From: an uncultured Monoglobus sp.
GTDB lineage: Bacteria > Bacillota > Clostridia > Monoglobales > Monoglobaceae
Direction of reading: 5' to 3'
DNA: 64,000 bases
NCBI GenBank assembly: GCA_947630505.1
Contig: CANRHV010000003.1
Location: 17,533 to 81,532 of the forward strand
Shown: positions 44,392-51,781 of the stretch, in pieces
Numbering within the stretch: the first letter of the stretch is position 1
Layout: each line of letters starts with the position of its first letter
The notes under the pieces: generated by a model
Seen by the model: the letters and a program-made list of their open reading frames with translations, nothing else
Database searches by the model: none
What the model was told of the DNA's origin: nothing
Made by a program: the position numbers and the translations under genes

Positions 44392-45585
44392 TTATCTTAA
44401 TTTAAATCCGCTCTTTGTCAGGGCGTTTATTATCTCGTTGAGATGGTCGCGGTTCCTGGTTTCGACCGATATCCTGAGGATGCAGTCGTTGATGTCTATG
44501 TGGCTGTCGCCCCTGTTATGGTCGAGCTCCACAACGTTCGCGCCGTACGACGCGATGATCTCCGAAACGGTCAGCAGCTGACCCGGCTTGTCGGTGAGCT
44601 CGATAACCAGCTCGGTCAGGCGTCCCGTCATTTGAAGGCCGCGGTTTATAACTCTCGAAAGGATAGTAACGTCTATGTTTCCGCCCGACACCAGAGCTAC
44701 CACATTTTTGCCCTTGGTGGGCAGCTTGTCAAACATTATCGCGGCGACCGACGCGGCCCCCGCGCCCTCGGCTATGACCTTCTCGCGCTCGATAAGCTCG
44801 AGTATCGCCGTTGAGATCTCGTCGTCCGAGACGGTCACTATATCGTCAACGTAGTTTTTGCATATGTCAAACGTCAGGTCGCCCGGGGTTTTCACAGCGA
44901 TACCGTCAGCGATAGTGTGAACTCCGTTCAGGGTCTCGATCTTGTCGTCTTTTATCGAGGTTTTCATCGACGGGGCGCCCTCTGCCTGCACGCCGTACAC
45001 CTTGATGTCGGGATTGAGCGACTTGAGCGTGAACGCCACCCCGGCGATAAGTCCGCCGCCTCCCACGGGAACGACTACCGCGTCAACATTGTCAAGCTGG
45101 TCGATTATTTCAAGGCCTATCGAGCCCTGGCCCGCGATAACCTTTTCGTCGTTAAACGGGTGGATAAACGTGGCGCCCGTCTCCTCGACCATTTGCAGCG
45201 CCTTTTCGTATGCGTCGTCATAAACGCCCTTCACCAGAACGACGTCCGCGCCGTAGCTCTTTGTGGCCTCGACCTTGGAAATCGGAGCGCCGTCGGGAAT
45301 ACATATCGTGGCTTTTATACCGTGCATGGACGCCGCAAGCGCCACTCCCTGCGCGTGGTTGCCCGCCGAGCAGGCGATAACGCCTTTCTCCTTTTCCTCG
45401 TCGGTCAATTGGGAAATTTTATAATACGCGCCGCGCACCTTAAACGAGCCCGTCACCTGCAAATTCTCGTTTTTGAGATAGAGATTGCAGTCGGGGCACA
45501 TTCTGGTCGCGCGGATCAGCTCGGTCGGGCGCAGTACCTGCTTGAGCACGTGCGCGCCGTGGTAGATTTTATCGAGTGTAACCAT
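44392..45585 (-). CDS. ilvA: Threonine ammonia-lyase with C-terminal ACT domain
   Basis: A 397-aa PLP enzyme. The PLP lysine is in VTGSFKVRGAYYKIS, the CSAGNHAQGVALAA loop and the phosphate-binding VPVGGGGLIAGV follow, and an ACT domain covers about 325-397. The length and single ACT domain fit the short form often called TdcB/IlvA2. It converts threonine to 2-oxobutyrate, feeding isoleucine synthesis or fermentation. Which role applies here is not decided. It is first in an operon with ridA. Confidence 0.93.
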   Translation of the reverse strand: MVTLDKIYHGAHVLKQVLRPTELIRATRMCPDCNLYLKNENLQVTGSFKVRGAYYKISQLTDEEKEKGVIACSAGNHAQGVALAASMHGIKATICIPDGAPISKVEATKSYGADVVLVKGVYDDAYEKALQMVEETGATFIHPFNDEKVIAGQGSIGLEIIDQLDNVDAVVVPVGGGGLIAGVAFTLKSLNPDIKVYGVQAEGAPSMKTSIKDDKIETLNGVHTIADGIAVKTPGDLTFDICKNYVDDIVTVSDDEISTAILELIEREKVIAEGAGAASVAAIMFDKLPTKGKNVVALVSGGNIDVTILSRVINRGLQMTGRLTELVIELTDKPGQLLTVSEIIASYGANVVELDHNRGDSHIDINDCILRISVETRNRDHLNEIINALTKSGFKLR

Positions 45586-45723
45586 ATCTCTCTCCTTATT
45601 CGATCACTGTATTATTTTTACATCTATTAATTATAATGGCAAACCGCGGCGATTGCAAGTTAAAATTACACAAATTATTATTTATCGCGGCGGAATTTCT
45701 TGTATCCCGCCGCAAATTTGGGG

Positions 45724-45752
45724 TTGACAAAGGCAGCCGCGAGTGATATTAT
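45724..45752 (+). promoter_or_regulatory. Promoter of the rib operon
   Basis: A consensus TTGACA is followed after 17 nt by TATTAT (or after 20 nt by TATAAT). The start site would be just before the FMN riboswitch. Confidence 0.72.
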
Positions 45753-45770
45753 AATATACAGAAAAAATAT

Positions 45771-45881
45771 TTTCTTCAGGGCAGGGTGAAAGTCCCTACC
45801 GGCGGTAAAGCCCGCGAGCCATTTTGGCATGATTCGGTGAGATTCCGAAGCCGACGGTCAAAGTCCGGATGTGAGAAGAAA
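45771..45881 (+). ncRNA. FMN riboswitch (RFN element)
   Basis: The conserved core is plain: CAGGGCAGGGTGAAAGTCCC, CCGGCGGTAAAGCCCGCGAG, GATTCGGTGAGATTCCG and GCCGACGGTCAAAGTCCGGAT. The closing stem TTTCTTC/GAAGAAA is complete. Flavin mononucleotide binding would promote formation of the terminators just downstream and shut off the rib operon. Confidence 0.97.
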
Positions 45882-45899
45882 CTCATTACGCAAAAAACG

Positions 45900-45931
45900 C
45901 TCCGAAGGCAGGTCCTCGGAGTTTTTGTTTT
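45900..45931 (+). terminator. Riboswitch-linked terminator 1
   Basis: The stem CTCCGA/TCGGAG is followed by TTTTTGTTTT, directly after the FMN aptamer. It is the probable expression platform. Confidence 0.8.
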
Positions 45932-45939
45932 GAGATAAG

Positions 45940-45966
45940 GCCCCGAGTTTTGCTCGGGGCTTTTTT
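45940..45966 (+). terminator. Riboswitch-linked terminator 2
   Basis: The perfect 8-bp stem GCCCCGAG/CTCGGGGC has a 5-nt loop and six T after it. Two terminators in tandem before ribD suggest tight shut-off. The remainder of the 45586-45984 gap holds no gene. Confidence 0.85.
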
Positions 45967-45984
45967 GATCGGAGGCGAATATAT

Positions 45985-47079
45985 ATGGAAGAAAAGTACA
46001 TGCGCCGCGCGCTGGAGCTGGCGGCAAAGGGCAGGGGAAGAACCTCTCCCAATCCGATGGTCGGCTGCGTTATAGTGAAGGACGGCAGAATAATAGGCGA
46101 GGGGTATCACAAAAAATACGGCGGCCCCCACGCCGAACGGAACGCGCTGGCGGCCTGCTCGGAGGACCCGAGCGGAGCCGATATGTACGTGACGCTGGAG
46201 CCCTGCTGTCACTTCGGAAAGACGCCGCCCTGCGCCGACGCGGTGATCGAGAGCGGCATAAAAAGAGTGTTTATCGGCAGTTTTGATCCGAACCCCAAGG
46301 TGGGCGGAGGCGGCGCCGAAAGGCTGCGCCAAAACGGAGTTGAGGTCGTCGTGGGAATGCTTGAAAAAGAGTGTCTTGAGCTCAACAAAATCTTTATGCG
46401 CTACATCACAAGCGGCGAGCCTTACGTGATGCTCAAATACGCCATGACCGCCGACGGAAAAATCGCGACGGCGAGCGGAAGATCAAAATGGATAACCGGA
46501 GAAAAGGCCCGCGAGGACACCCACCGCGACAGAAACGCGTATTCGGCTATCTTAGTCGGAGTGAACACGGTTATAGCCGACGATCCCGAGCTGACCTGCC
46601 GCGCAGAGGACGGAACAAACCCGACGCGCGTCGTGTGCGACAGCGCACTTATGACTCCGCTCGGTTCAAAGCTCGTGAGCACAGCCAAAGAAATACCGAC
46701 CGTGATCGCGACCTGCTCCAAAAGCGAGAAGCGCGCCGAGCCGTATATTAAAGCGGGCTGCCGCGTGATCTGCGCCGCGGGCAGGGACGGACGCGTCAAC
46801 CTGAAACTGCTTATGAAAAAGCTCGGCGAGCTCAAGATCGACAGCGTTATTATCGAGGGCGGCGGAGAGATCGCCTGGTCGGCGTTGAGCGCGGGCATAG
46901 TCGATTATGTCAAGTGCTACATTGCGCCAAAGATTTTCGGAGGCGCGGGCGCGAAAACTCCCGTGGGCGGCGTCGGGGTTGCCGAGCCGTCGGAAGCGTT
47001 TCGAATAAGCGAACCGAAGATCAGCCGCATCGGCGATGATTTTCTGGTAGAGGGGGAGATCAAGTGTTCACGGGGATAA
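45985..47079 (+). CDS. ribD: Bifunctional diaminohydroxyphosphoribosylaminopyrimidine deaminase/reductase
   Basis: A 364-aa two-domain enzyme. The N-terminal deaminase has the zinc site in PHAERNAL and LEPCCHFGKTPPC. The C-terminal reductase (about 145-364) has the KYAMTADGKIA start and VIIEGGGEIAWSAL. It performs the second and third steps of riboflavin synthesis. It is first in the operon below the FMN riboswitch, and its end overlaps ribE by 16 nt. Confidence 0.97.
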   Translation: MEEKYMRRALELAAKGRGRTSPNPMVGCVIVKDGRIIGEGYHKKYGGPHAERNALAACSEDPSGADMYVTLEPCCHFGKTPPCADAVIESGIKRVFIGSFDPNPKVGGGGAERLRQNGVEVVVGMLEKECLELNKIFMRYITSGEPYVMLKYAMTADGKIATASGRSKWITGEKAREDTHRDRNAYSAILVGVNTVIADDPELTCRAEDGTNPTRVVCDSALMTPLGSKLVSTAKEIPTVIATCSKSEKRAEPYIKAGCRVICAAGRDGRVNLKLLMKKLGELKIDSVIIEGGGEIAWSALSAGIVDYVKCYIAPKIFGGAGAKTPVGGVGVAEPSEAFRISEPKISRIGDDFLVEGEIKCSRG

Positions 47080-47693
47080 TAGAGGAAATAGGCGAGATAA
47101 AAAATATAGTCCGCGGCAGAGCCTCGTCAAGACTGACGATAGCGGGAGACAAAATATTCGACGATCTGAAGATCGGAGACAGCGTCTCGGTCAGCGGAGT
47201 GTGTTTGACGGCAGCCGAGATTTCGGGAAAGACCTTCACCGCCGACGTTATGCACGAGACGCTGAACCGTTCGCTGCTGGGCGCCCTCAAGGTCGGCGGC
47301 GGCGTGAATCTTGAGCGCGCGGTCATGCTCGGCGGACGGCTGGGCGGCCATATAGTGACCGGACATATAGACGGCGTCGGCAGGATAACGAATATAAAAA
47401 GTGACGACAACGCTGTTTTGTACATGATCGAGGCCGGAGAGCTCACTCGGCACATTGCCGAAAAAGGCTCGGCCGCGGTCGACGGTATAAGCCTGACCGT
47501 GGCGGCTGTCAAGGGCGGCAGCTTCACGGTCTCGGTTATCCCCCATACCGCGGAAAACACGACGCTGAGCCGCAAAAAAGTCGGAGACGCGGTCAATATT
47601 GAGACCGACTGTATCGCGAAGTATGTCGAGAAAACTCTGTCCGTCAAAAACGGCGGCATAACGAGAGAGTTTTTGGCAAAATACGGATTTTAG
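47064..47693 (+). CDS. ribE: Riboflavin synthase, alpha chain
   Basis: A 209-aa protein with two lumazine-binding repeats. It starts MFTGIIEEIGEIKN, as usual; the first repeat holds GVCLTAAEISGKTFTADVM and the second VDGISLTVAAVKGGSF. It converts two lumazine molecules into riboflavin and a pyrimidinedione. It is translationally coupled to ribD by overlap. Confidence 0.97.
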   Translation: MFTGIIEEIGEIKNIVRGRASSRLTIAGDKIFDDLKIGDSVSVSGVCLTAAEISGKTFTADVMHETLNRSLLGALKVGGGVNLERAVMLGGRLGGHIVTGHIDGVGRITNIKSDDNAVLYMIEAGELTRHIAEKGSAAVDGISLTVAAVKGGSFTVSVIPHTAENTTLSRKKVGDAVNIETDCIAKYVEKTLSVKNGGITREFLAKYGF

Positions 47694-47730
47694 GTAGATA
47701 TTTTAGATAATAAATAAGGAAGTGATATGT

Positions 47731-48930
47731 ATGACAATTTTTTCGGAAATACCCGAGGCGCTCGAGGCGCTCAAAAACGGCGAAATAATAGTCGTTTCGG
47801 ACGACGAGAGCCGAGAGAACGAGGGCGACCTGATCTGCGCCGCCGAGTTCGCGACAACCGAGAACGTGAACTTTATGGCAAAATACGCCAAAGGTCTGAT
47901 CTGTATGCCGATGGACGCCGAGACCGCGCGGCGCCTTAAATTTCCGCAGATGGTCGATGACAACACCGACAACCACGAGACCGCCTTTACCGTGTCGGCC
48001 GATTACGCGGGCACGACAACGGGCATATCGGCGGCGGAGCGGTCTATGACCGCGATAAAGTGCGCGGACGAAAATTCAAAGCCCGAGGATTTCAGGCGGC
48101 CGGGACATATGTTCCCGCTGGTCTCTAAGAAAAACGGAGTGCTTGAGCGGCAGGGCCACACCGAGGCGACCGTGGACCTTACGCGTCTGGCAGGACTCAG
48201 ACCGGTAGGCCTGTGCTGCGAGATCATGCGCGACGACGGGACCATGATGCGCCGTGATGAGCTTGCGGAATTCGCGGAAAAGTGGGGGCTTAAATATATA
48301 ACCATACGCGCCCTGAGCGATTACCGCAAGCAGTATGATGTATTGGTCGAGCGGGTGGCGGTCACCAAGCTGCCCACGAAGTACGGCAGTTTCACGGCCT
48401 GCGGCTATGTCAACAAACTCAACGGCGAGCACCATGTGGCGCTTGTCAAGGGCGATATCGGCGACGGAAAAAATCTTTTGTGCCGCGTCCACTCCGAGTG
48501 CCTGACCGGAGACGCGTTCGGCTCGCTGCGCTGCGACTGCGGTCAGCAGCTGGCGGCGGCGATGACCGCTATCGAGAAAGAGGGCCGAGGCATCCTGCTC
48601 TACATGAGGCAGGAGGGGCGCGGCATCGGGCTGATAAACAAGCTGCGCGCCTACGAGCTGCAGGACGGCGGGCTTGACACCCTTGAGGCCAATATCGCTC
48701 TGGGCTTTGAGGGCGATCTGAGGGAGTATTATATCGGCGCTCAGATACTGCGCGACCTTGGAGCCAAGACCCTGAGGCTGCTTACCAACAATCCCGACAA
48801 GATATATCAGCTGTCGGGATTCGGCATGGAGATAGCCGAGCGCGTCCCGATCCAAATCGAGCCCAACGACACGGACCTGTTTTATCTCAAAACCAAACAA
48901 TCCAAAATGGGCCACATTTTGGATTTGTAG
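47731..48930 (+). CDS. ribBA: Bifunctional DHBP synthase/GTP cyclohydrolase II
   Basis: A 399-aa fusion. The RibB half (1-200) has [19 protein letters not shown] and [11 protein letters not shown]. The RibA half has the zinc and GTP site in [18 protein letters not shown] and RQEGRGIGL. It supplies both precursors of the pathway. The ATG at 47731 follows AAGGAAGTGAT; the GTG of the ORF track lies inside that site. A long repeat separates it from ribH. Confidence 0.97.
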   Translation: MTIFSEIPEALEALKNGEIIVVSDDESRENEGDLICAAEFATTENVNFMAKYAKGLICMPMDAETARRLKFPQMVDDNTDNHETAFTVSADYAGTTTGISAAERSMTAIKCADENSKPEDFRRPGHMFPLVSKKNGVLERQGHTEATVDLTRLAGLRPVGLCCEIMRDDGTMMRRDELAEFAEKWGLKYITIRALSDYRKQYDVLVERVAVTKLPTKYGSFTACGYVNKLNGEHHVALVKGDIGDGKNLLCRVHSECLTGDAFGSLRCDCGQQLAAAMTAIEKEGRGILLYMRQEGRGIGLINKLRAYELQDGGLDTLEANIALGFEGDLREYYIGAQILRDLGAKTLRLLTNNPDKIYQLSGFGMEIAERVPIQIEPNDTDLFYLKTKQSKMGHILDL

Positions 48931-48939
48931 GAGAAAATA

Positions 48940-49230
48940 GGCTCGCCCCTTGGGGAGAGCTGTCACCGAAGGTGACTGAGAGGGGTTTGTGTTCCAAATC
49001 GCATGGGAAACCCCTCTCCGTCTTTTCGCCGCTGGCGAAAATCCACCTCTCCCCAAGGGGCGAGGCAGAGCGGGCGGATAATATCCGCCCTACGGCATTT
49101 TACACACTTTGGTCGTAGGGGACGACGACCCCGGCGTCCCGGCTCCCCCCTCGGGGGGGAGCTGTCGGGCAACGCCCGACTGAGGGGGGAACCTATTCAC
49201 TATTCACCAATTTCTAATCACTACGTTAGG
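48940..49230. repeat. Dispersed intergenic repeat, composite copy D inside the rib operon
   Basis: It holds a forward unit (48940-48987, GCTCGCCCCTTGGGGAGAGC to GAGAGGGGTTT), a 20-nt spacer, and an inverted unit (49009-49068, AAACCCCTCTCCG to CCAAGGGGCGAGG). A third GC-rich unit (CTCCCCCCTCGGGGGGGAG to CTGAGGGGGG) and the tail CTAATCACTACGTTAGGAGG follow. The forward and inverted units could fold into a long stem in the message. The tail provides the ribosome binding site of ribH. This accounts for the whole gap between ribBA and ribH. Confidence 0.8.
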
Positions 49231-49239
49231 AGGTATTTT

Positions 49240-49710
49240 ATGAAAATTTATGAAGGAAAAGTTGTAAACGAGTCAAAAATCAAGATCGGCATTGTGGCGT
49301 CGAGGTTCAACGAGTTCATCGTGTCAAAGCTGATCTCGGGCGCGGAGGACGGTTTAAGGCGCCACGATATAGCAGATGACGATATCGAGCTGGCGTGGGT
49401 GCCCGGCGCGTTTGAGATCCCGCTGGTCGCCTCAAAAATGGCGAAAAGCGGAAAATACGACGCGGTCATCTGCTTGGGCGCGGTGATACGCGGCGCCACA
49501 TCCCACTACGACTATGTGTGCAGCGAGGTGTCAAAGGGTATCGCGGCCGAGGCGCTCAAAAGCGGCGTGCCGATAATGTTCGGCATACTCACCACCGACA
49601 ATATCGAGCAGGCCATAGAAAGAGCCGGAACCAAAGCCGGCAACAAGGGCTACGACTGCGCGCTCGGCGCCATAGAAATGGTTAACCTGATAAGGGAAAT
49701 AGAAAAATAA
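49240..49710 (+). CDS. ribH: 6,7-dimethyl-8-ribityllumazine synthase
   Basis: A 156-aa protein of standard length. The motifs [24 protein letters not shown] and [15 protein letters not shown] are intact, with the catalytic His in TSHYD. It condenses the two pathway precursors into lumazine. The ORF track start at 49003 lies in repeat sequence; the ATG at 49240 follows TTAGGAGG and gives the usual length. Confidence 0.97.
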   Translation: MKIYEGKVVNESKIKIGIVASRFNEFIVSKLISGAEDGLRRHDIADDDIELAWVPGAFEIPLVASKMAKSGKYDAVICLGAVIRGATSHYDYVCSEVSKGIAAEALKSGVPIMFGILTTDNIEQAIERAGTKAGNKGYDCALGAIEMVNLIREIEK

Positions 49711-49728
49711 GACTGCGTTAATGAAAAA

Positions 49729-49752
49729 GGGCTGTGTTTCACAGCTCTTTTT
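49729..49752. terminator. Terminator after ribH
   Basis: The 8-bp stem GGGCTGTG/CACAGCTC with a TTT loop is followed by a T-run. It overlaps the last codons of the convergent AbrB-type gene and, with the A-run on its left, can serve both directions. Confidence 0.85.
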
Positions 49753-49993
49753 TATTGAGCGCCGACACGGCGGCCGCGCAGCCGCGGCATATGTGGGCGC
49801 CGTTGATCTCTCTGAGGTTTTTCGGCGAGCCGCAAACCGCGCATTTGGGCACCCTGCGGCGCAGCACGATCTGTCCGACCTCGTCCATAAGCATAACGTC
49901 AAGGTTTTCCGCGCCGCTTATGCCTATCATTTTGCGCATATATTTTGGTATGGTTATCCTTCCGTTTTCGTCTATTGTTTTAACGCACCGCAC
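49739..49993 (-). CDS. AbrB/SpoVT-type regulator with C-terminal zinc ribbon
   Basis: An 84-aa protein. The N-terminal swapped-hairpin domain is VKTIDENGRITIPKYMRKMIGI, as in AbrB and SpoVT. The C-terminal part has two Cys pairs, CAVCG and CRGC, likely holding zinc. Such proteins are common transition-state regulators in Clostridia. The track start at 50041 would run through a terminator hairpin; the GTG at 49993 follows AAAGGAGATCGGC and begins with the conserved strand. A structured leader RNA with its own terminator lies directly upstream. Confidence 0.85.
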   Translation of the reverse strand: MRCVKTIDENGRITIPKYMRKMIGISGAENLDVMLMDEVGQIVLRRRVPKCAVCGSPKNLREINGAHICRGCAAAVSALNKKEL

Positions 49994-50021
49994 GCCGATC
50001 TCTCCTTTCGCGATTGCCGAT

Positions 50022-50178
50022 AAAATAAAAAAGCGCGGCAAAAGCCGCGCAAAAACGCAGCTTGACGCAGCACAATTTAACTGATTGAATTATTACAAAG
50101 CAGCAAAAAGTTTCAAGCTTGCGTTTTTAACAAACGCATGCTGCTTTTATAATAATTCCGTATTAAATTTGTGCTGCG
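50022..50178 (-). ncRNA. Candidate rod-like structured RNA with promoter and terminator
   Basis: On the minus strand a promoter (50212-50184) is followed by about 120 nt that fold back on themselves. The outer arms are CGCAGCACAAATTTAA and TTAAATTGTGCTGCG; after a small internal loop come inner arms GAATTATTATAAAAGCAGC and GCTGCTTTGTAATAATTC; the tip holds GCGTTT/AAACGC. A separate hairpin GCGCGGC-TTTT-GCCGCGC with a T-run ends it. It is either a stand-alone RNA (a 6S-like rod is one idea; I cannot confirm the 6S bubble) or an attenuating leader of the AbrB-type gene, 29 nt further on. I do not recognise it as a known family. Confidence 0.55.
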
Positions 50179-50183
50179 AGACT

Positions 50184-50212
50184 ATTGTAACACAATGCGA
50201 CAAAAAAGTAAA
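50184..50212 (-). promoter_or_regulatory. Promoter of the rod-like RNA
   Basis: On the minus strand TTTACT and TACAAT are separated by 17 nt, with a start site near 50177. Confidence 0.65.
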
Positions 50213-50242
50213 TAGGAATATTATGACAATTTTTCATAATAA

Positions 50243-50272
50243 TTGACAAATCTGCTGATAGTGATGTAATAT
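50243..50272 (+). promoter_or_regulatory. Possible promoter of the interrupted toxin-like gene
   Basis: A consensus TTGACA is followed after 18 nt by TAATAT, or after 21 nt by TATAAT. The start codon is about 33 nt further. Confidence 0.45.
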
Positions 50273-50304
50273 AATCATAAATATTTGAAACGGCGGAGAA
50301 TAAT

Positions 50305-50682
50305 GTGAAATTTATAGGTAAAATTAATCGCGAAATATATAAGTGTATCACAGATAACATAGTGACCGATGAGGTTATCATTACCGATGAACGCGTGCAA
50401 CATATTAAAGAGCGGCATCCTAATGATTATGAGCAGTACTTCAAATTTATGAGCGACATATTGGAAAGTCCTGATTATATTCTTGAGGCCAACAAACCCA
50501 ACACGGCTTTTATTTTAAAACTGATCACGTAAAATGATAAGCGATTTCAAATGGTGCTTCGGATAATAACACCGTCAGATCCGAACGACTACAAAAATTC
50601 TATAATTACATTTTTACGAATAAACGAGAAACGCTATCACAGATATCTGAGGACTAAAAAAATACTTTACAAAAAGAAATAA
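50305..50682 (+). pseudogene. PBECR-like nuclease gene interrupted by one in-frame stop
   Basis: The ORF track lists 75 aa, but the same frame continues after a single TAA (50530-50532) for another 49 codons, to a TAA at 50680-50682. Both halves look like one protein: VIITDERVQHIKERHPNDYE and ILESPDYILEANKPN before the stop, FQMVLRIITPSDPNDYKNS and the basic end RYHRYLRTKKILYKK after it. The pattern recalls the phage Barnase-EndoU-Colicin-RelE-like (PBECR) nuclease domain, from memory. The start is a GTG behind CGGAGAA. A sequencing error or read-through are alternatives to real decay. Confidence 0.6.
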
Positions 50683-51121
50683 TTGTGATATAATATGAGT
50701 AAGCTATAAATGGACTTTGAGGTGGACAATTTCGTGGCATCCACACGCCGAAGGTACTGACAGGGGAAACCCGAGAGATGCAGGGGTAAGCCACGCCTGC
50801 CAAAGTTCGATTTATTCCGAGGGACCGCCTACCGGCGGTCCCTGTTTTTTTATGATGCCGTCTCCATAAAAATACAAAATGAGACAATTGGCCCCGATTT
50901 CCTGCGTCTATTATCATTATGACCAATCGTCCGTTGTCAACGGAATAAATTATTCGATAATCTCCTACGCGCAGACGAAAAAGCTTATCATAACCTTTTA
51001 CGGATTTAATATCTCCGGAATCCGGAAGTTTTTCAATTGCCTTCACGATTCGCAGACGCTCGTTTGCGAGAAGACCGTCAATAAACTTTTTGGCTCTCTT
51101 TTTAAAAACTATTGTATACAT
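50654..51121 (-). CDS. RelE/ParE-type toxin with non-native C-terminal run-on
   Basis: A 155-aa reading frame. The first 79 residues are a RelE/ParE-type toxin: YTIVFKKRAKKFIDGLLANE, then KLFRLRVGDYRIIYSV and LVIMIIDAGNRGQ. Family members normally end a few residues later, near residue 85. Here the frame continues for about 75 residues of low-quality, Ser/Arg/His-rich sequence that is antisense to the terminator and body of the RNA at 50701-50851. This suggests that the original 3' end was lost by a deletion or insertion near 50885. It overlaps the antitoxin gene by one base (TGATG). Activity of this form is doubtful. Confidence 0.72.
   Translation of the reverse strand: MYTIVFKKRAKKFIDGLLANERLRIVKAIEKLPDSGDIKSVKGYDKLFRLRVGDYRIIYSVDNGRLVIMIIDAGNRGQLSHFVFLWRRHHKKTGTAGRRSLGINRTLAGVAYPCISRVSPVSTFGVWMPRNCPPQSPFIAYSYYITIISFCKVFF
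50666..50694 (+). promoter_or_regulatory. Consensus-like promoter of the RNA at 50701
   Basis: TTTACA and a perfect TATAAT are separated by 17 nt. The start site would be near 50701. The -35 box lies inside the end of the interrupted toxin-like gene. Confidence 0.75.
50701..50851 (+). ncRNA. Candidate novel structured RNA with predicted kissing loop
   Basis: A strong promoter precedes it and a perfect terminator (AGGGACCGCC-TACC-GGCGGTCCCT plus seven T, 50820-50851) ends it. Hand folding gives a closing stem 712-719/801-808 (positions +50000), hairpin A GTGGA/TCCAC (722-726/740-744), a central GGG-GAAA-CCC hairpin (763-772), and hairpin B GCAGG/CCTGC (780-784/796-800). The loop of A holds GTGGC and the loop of B holds GCCAC, so the loops can pair over 5 bp. 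No coding gene follows on this strand for over 600 nt, so it is probably a free RNA. I compared it by eye with common riboswitches, SRP, 6S and small ribozymes and found no match. Confidence 0.6.
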
Positions 51122-51339
51122 CAGTCGTCAATACCCCATGCTTTTTTGCAATCCTCGAGTGTGTATTCTTTATCCTTTTCCGGGTCGGTATTGCTGTAAT
51201 ATTCGTCGGCTAAGTTTCGGCAAAACAAATCATCTGCCTCCTCGTCGGCAGTAATACCTTGTATATACGCTAAAACGTAGCCGATTTTATATTCGGGAAC
51301 AAGTTCCAAAAGCTGCACTATCTTTTCTTTGTCTGACAT
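51121..51339 (-). CDS. Probable antitoxin of the RelE-type pair
   Basis: A 72-aa acidic protein, SDKEKIVQLLELVPEYKIGYVLAYIQ at the start and EYTLEDCKKAWGID at the end. The placement directly upstream of a RelE-type toxin with a 1-base overlap, the small size and the acidic C-terminal helix argue for an antitoxin. No ribbon-helix-helix or HTH domain is obvious, and I do not recognise a named family. Confidence 0.65.
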   Translation of the reverse strand: MSDKEKIVQLLELVPEYKIGYVLAYIQGITADEEADDLFCRNLADEYYSNTDPEKDKEYTLEDCKKAWGIDD

Positions 51340-51420
51340 AATATCACATCGGTCGGTTTATATTATTATACTACCACAAACGGTTTAATAAATCAAGGGA
51401 TTTTTTGAGTTCGCGGGTTT

Positions 51421-51449
51421 GGTATTTTTTTAAAATCCCGTCATATTAT
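51421..51449 (+). promoter_or_regulatory. Candidate sigma-E-type promoter of yqfC-yqfD
   Basis: GGTATTT and CATATTAT are separated by 14 nt, close to the Bacillus mother-cell sigma-E pattern, and end 29 nt before the yqfC start. In Bacillus, yqfCD belong to the sigma-E regulon. Confidence 0.5.
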
Positions 51450-51478
51450 ATATTATTAAATAAAAAAGGTGTGATGAT

Positions 51479-51781
51479 ATGTCGGAGAAAAGGCGGCGGG
51501 ACGGGGACAGTCAAAAACCCGCTTTGAGGGAGAAGATCGCCGACGCGGTGGATATTTCGAAAAATCTTGTGCTGGGGCTTCCGCTAATCACCATGATAGG
51601 CGACCGCGAGATGACGATAGAAAACTATGTGGGGATAATCGAGTACGGCGACGAGAACATAAAAATAAAATGCAAGGCGGTGAACGTCGCGCTGTGCGGA
51701 AAGGATCTTGAGCTTAAAACAATGACCGAGGAATTTTTATACATAACCGGGAGGTTCAAATGCTTTTCATTCGAATACTGA
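51479..51781 (+). CDS. yqfC: Sporulation protein YqfC (YabP family)
   Basis: A 100-aa YabP/YqfC protein. VLGLPLITMIGDREMTIENYVGI and CGKDLELKTMTEEFLYITG are typical. It is thought to act with YqfD in the mother cell during engulfment. It overlaps yqfD by 22 nt. The ATG follows AAAAAGGTG. Confidence 0.92.
   Translation: MSEKRRRDGDSQKPALREKIADAVDISKNLVLGLPLITMIGDREMTIENYVGIIEYGDENIKIKCKAVNVALCGKDLELKTMTEEFLYITGRFKCFSFEY

Noticed and set aside
44917-45630. 237-aa plus-strand ORF
   Set aside because: Antisense to threonine ammonia-lyase, with no start signal.
45776-46027. Small minus-strand ORFs over 45776-46332
   Set aside because: They cover the FMN riboswitch and the start of ribD in antisense; the riboswitch explains the conservation there.
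49003-49239. Longer N-terminus of lumazine synthase
   Set aside because: It is repeat-encoded; the internal ATG gives the standard 156-aa length with a strong ribosome binding site.
50701-50808. Cobalamin, guanidine, ZTP, SAM, glycine or c-di-GMP riboswitch, SRP RNA, or small self-cleaving ribozyme
   Set aside because: The GGGGAAACCC and CCTGCC stretches recalled a cobalamin core, but the B12 box and other conserved segments are missing; the other families' cores were also not found by eye. A covariance search is still needed.
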